Below are positions 62,616-64,000 of a DNA stretch of 64,000 nucleotides, piece by piece. This DNA comes from an uncultured Desulfovibrio sp. (lineage in GTDB: Bacteria; Desulfobacterota; Desulfovibrionia; Desulfovibrionales; Desulfovibrionaceae). Under the pieces are notes generated by a model that did not search any database, had not been told where the DNA came from, and saw only the letters and a program-made list of their open reading frames with translations. The stretch spans positions 62,001 through 126,000 of the forward strand of contig CAJXYU010000008.1 of NCBI GenBank assembly GCA_913063155.1. Direction: 5' to 3'. Position numbers and translations under genes: made by a program. Positions within the stretch are counted from its first letter, which is position 1. Each line of letters begins with the position of its first letter.

Positions 62616-62871
62616 ATCCCAACTCCTTTGATGAAGACAACCGATTTCCACGCACGAACAAGGCCGAAAAAGGGAAACGCTTTTCAGCCGGACAACGATC
62701 CCGGTTCGACACGACACGTTCCATCAAAGTAGCAGACTTCATGCCAACCGCCGCGACGGCCAAGGAGTTCGCCAACACAAAATCAATGTCGGCCGGCCCG
62801 TATCTTGGCTTGACATCCACCCCGATCCCGATTCAACTCTGCACTTCAGAAATCGTAAGGAGAGGAATCCA
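62616..62871. other. Divergent promoter region between the exported protein and ilvD genes
   Basis: No gene is visible. GTAAGGAGAGGAATCCA at the right end is the ilvD ribosome site. No attenuator hairpin or leader peptide was seen. Confidence 0.4.

Positions 62872-64000
<1,129 letters not shown>

Overview
The window looks like one contiguous piece of a Gram-negative, GC-rich chromosome from a Desulfovibrionales-type bacterium (Desulfovibrio / Pseudodesulfovibrio-like). The support is the gene order (hisS-aspS-def-fmt; tRNA-nif3-zinc ribbon-rnpB-ispDF-cysS-tatD), a fused IspD-IspF enzyme, response-regulator/TPR proteins, LPS heptose and glycosyltransferase genes, and an ablAB osmolyte operon that fits a saline habitat. 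The genus is an inference; no rRNA is present to confirm it.

Layout. 1-2400: end of an MFS transporter, an AraC regulator and an EamA exporter. 2597-10060 (minus): housekeeping run of TatD, CysS, a membrane protein, IspDF, RNase P RNA, a zinc-ribbon coiled-coil protein, a Nif3-like protein, a CAU tRNA and RfaE2. 10063-14794 (minus): a YkgJ cysteine-cluster protein, a possible 65-residue cysteine-rich ORF, a GT2 glycosyltransferase and a deacetylase-glycosyltransferase fusion. 14968-18631 (plus): sigma-54 activator with a degenerate receiver, GDPD phosphodiesterase and class II photolyase. 18623-21405 (minus): two tandem receiver/TPR paralogues. 21581-26017 (minus): rpsA-sppA and pstB-phoU, the latter behind a Pho box.

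26140-28670 is the accessory island. Two 40-base copies of the 3' half of a tRNA-Glu gene, each followed by its own terminator, flank an AT-richer two-gene operon encoding an ABC-type ATPase and a DUF4276 (TOPRIM-like) protein. This is the best candidate for an uncharacterised system, probably anti-phage defence of the split-OLD/AbiL/PARIS style. No integrase is visible.

28674-31982: three tandem LysE exporters facing a MocR regulator across three phased operator repeats. 32103-36835 (minus): AMIN protein, a cheD-budA-HPt-glycosyltransferase operon and an MFS transporter. 36925-41745: DUF523 and YgjP proteins, then an HD-GYP gene (minus) behind a c-di-GMP-I riboswitch, divergent from a PAS-GGDEF cyclase, and a second EamA transporter. 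41785-44676: ydbH-ynbE-ydbL envelope lipid-transport operon. 44750-47177 (minus): cobS, a SAM hydroxide adenosyltransferase and YitT. 47406-54491 (plus): PAS-LuxR regulator, a polar amino-acid ABC transporter fused in operon with lysine 2,3-aminomutase and beta-lysine acetyltransferase, and a second YitT. 54523-64000: an exported lysine-rich protein, a methyltransferase, an unassigned minus-strand transcript, fmt, def, a palindromic repeat, aspS, hisS, an uncharacterised exported protein and the start of ilvD.

Starts were adjusted from the longest open frames wherever a Shine-Dalgarno site or an overlap favoured an internal codon. All functional calls rest on motifs and context read by eye; no database search was run.
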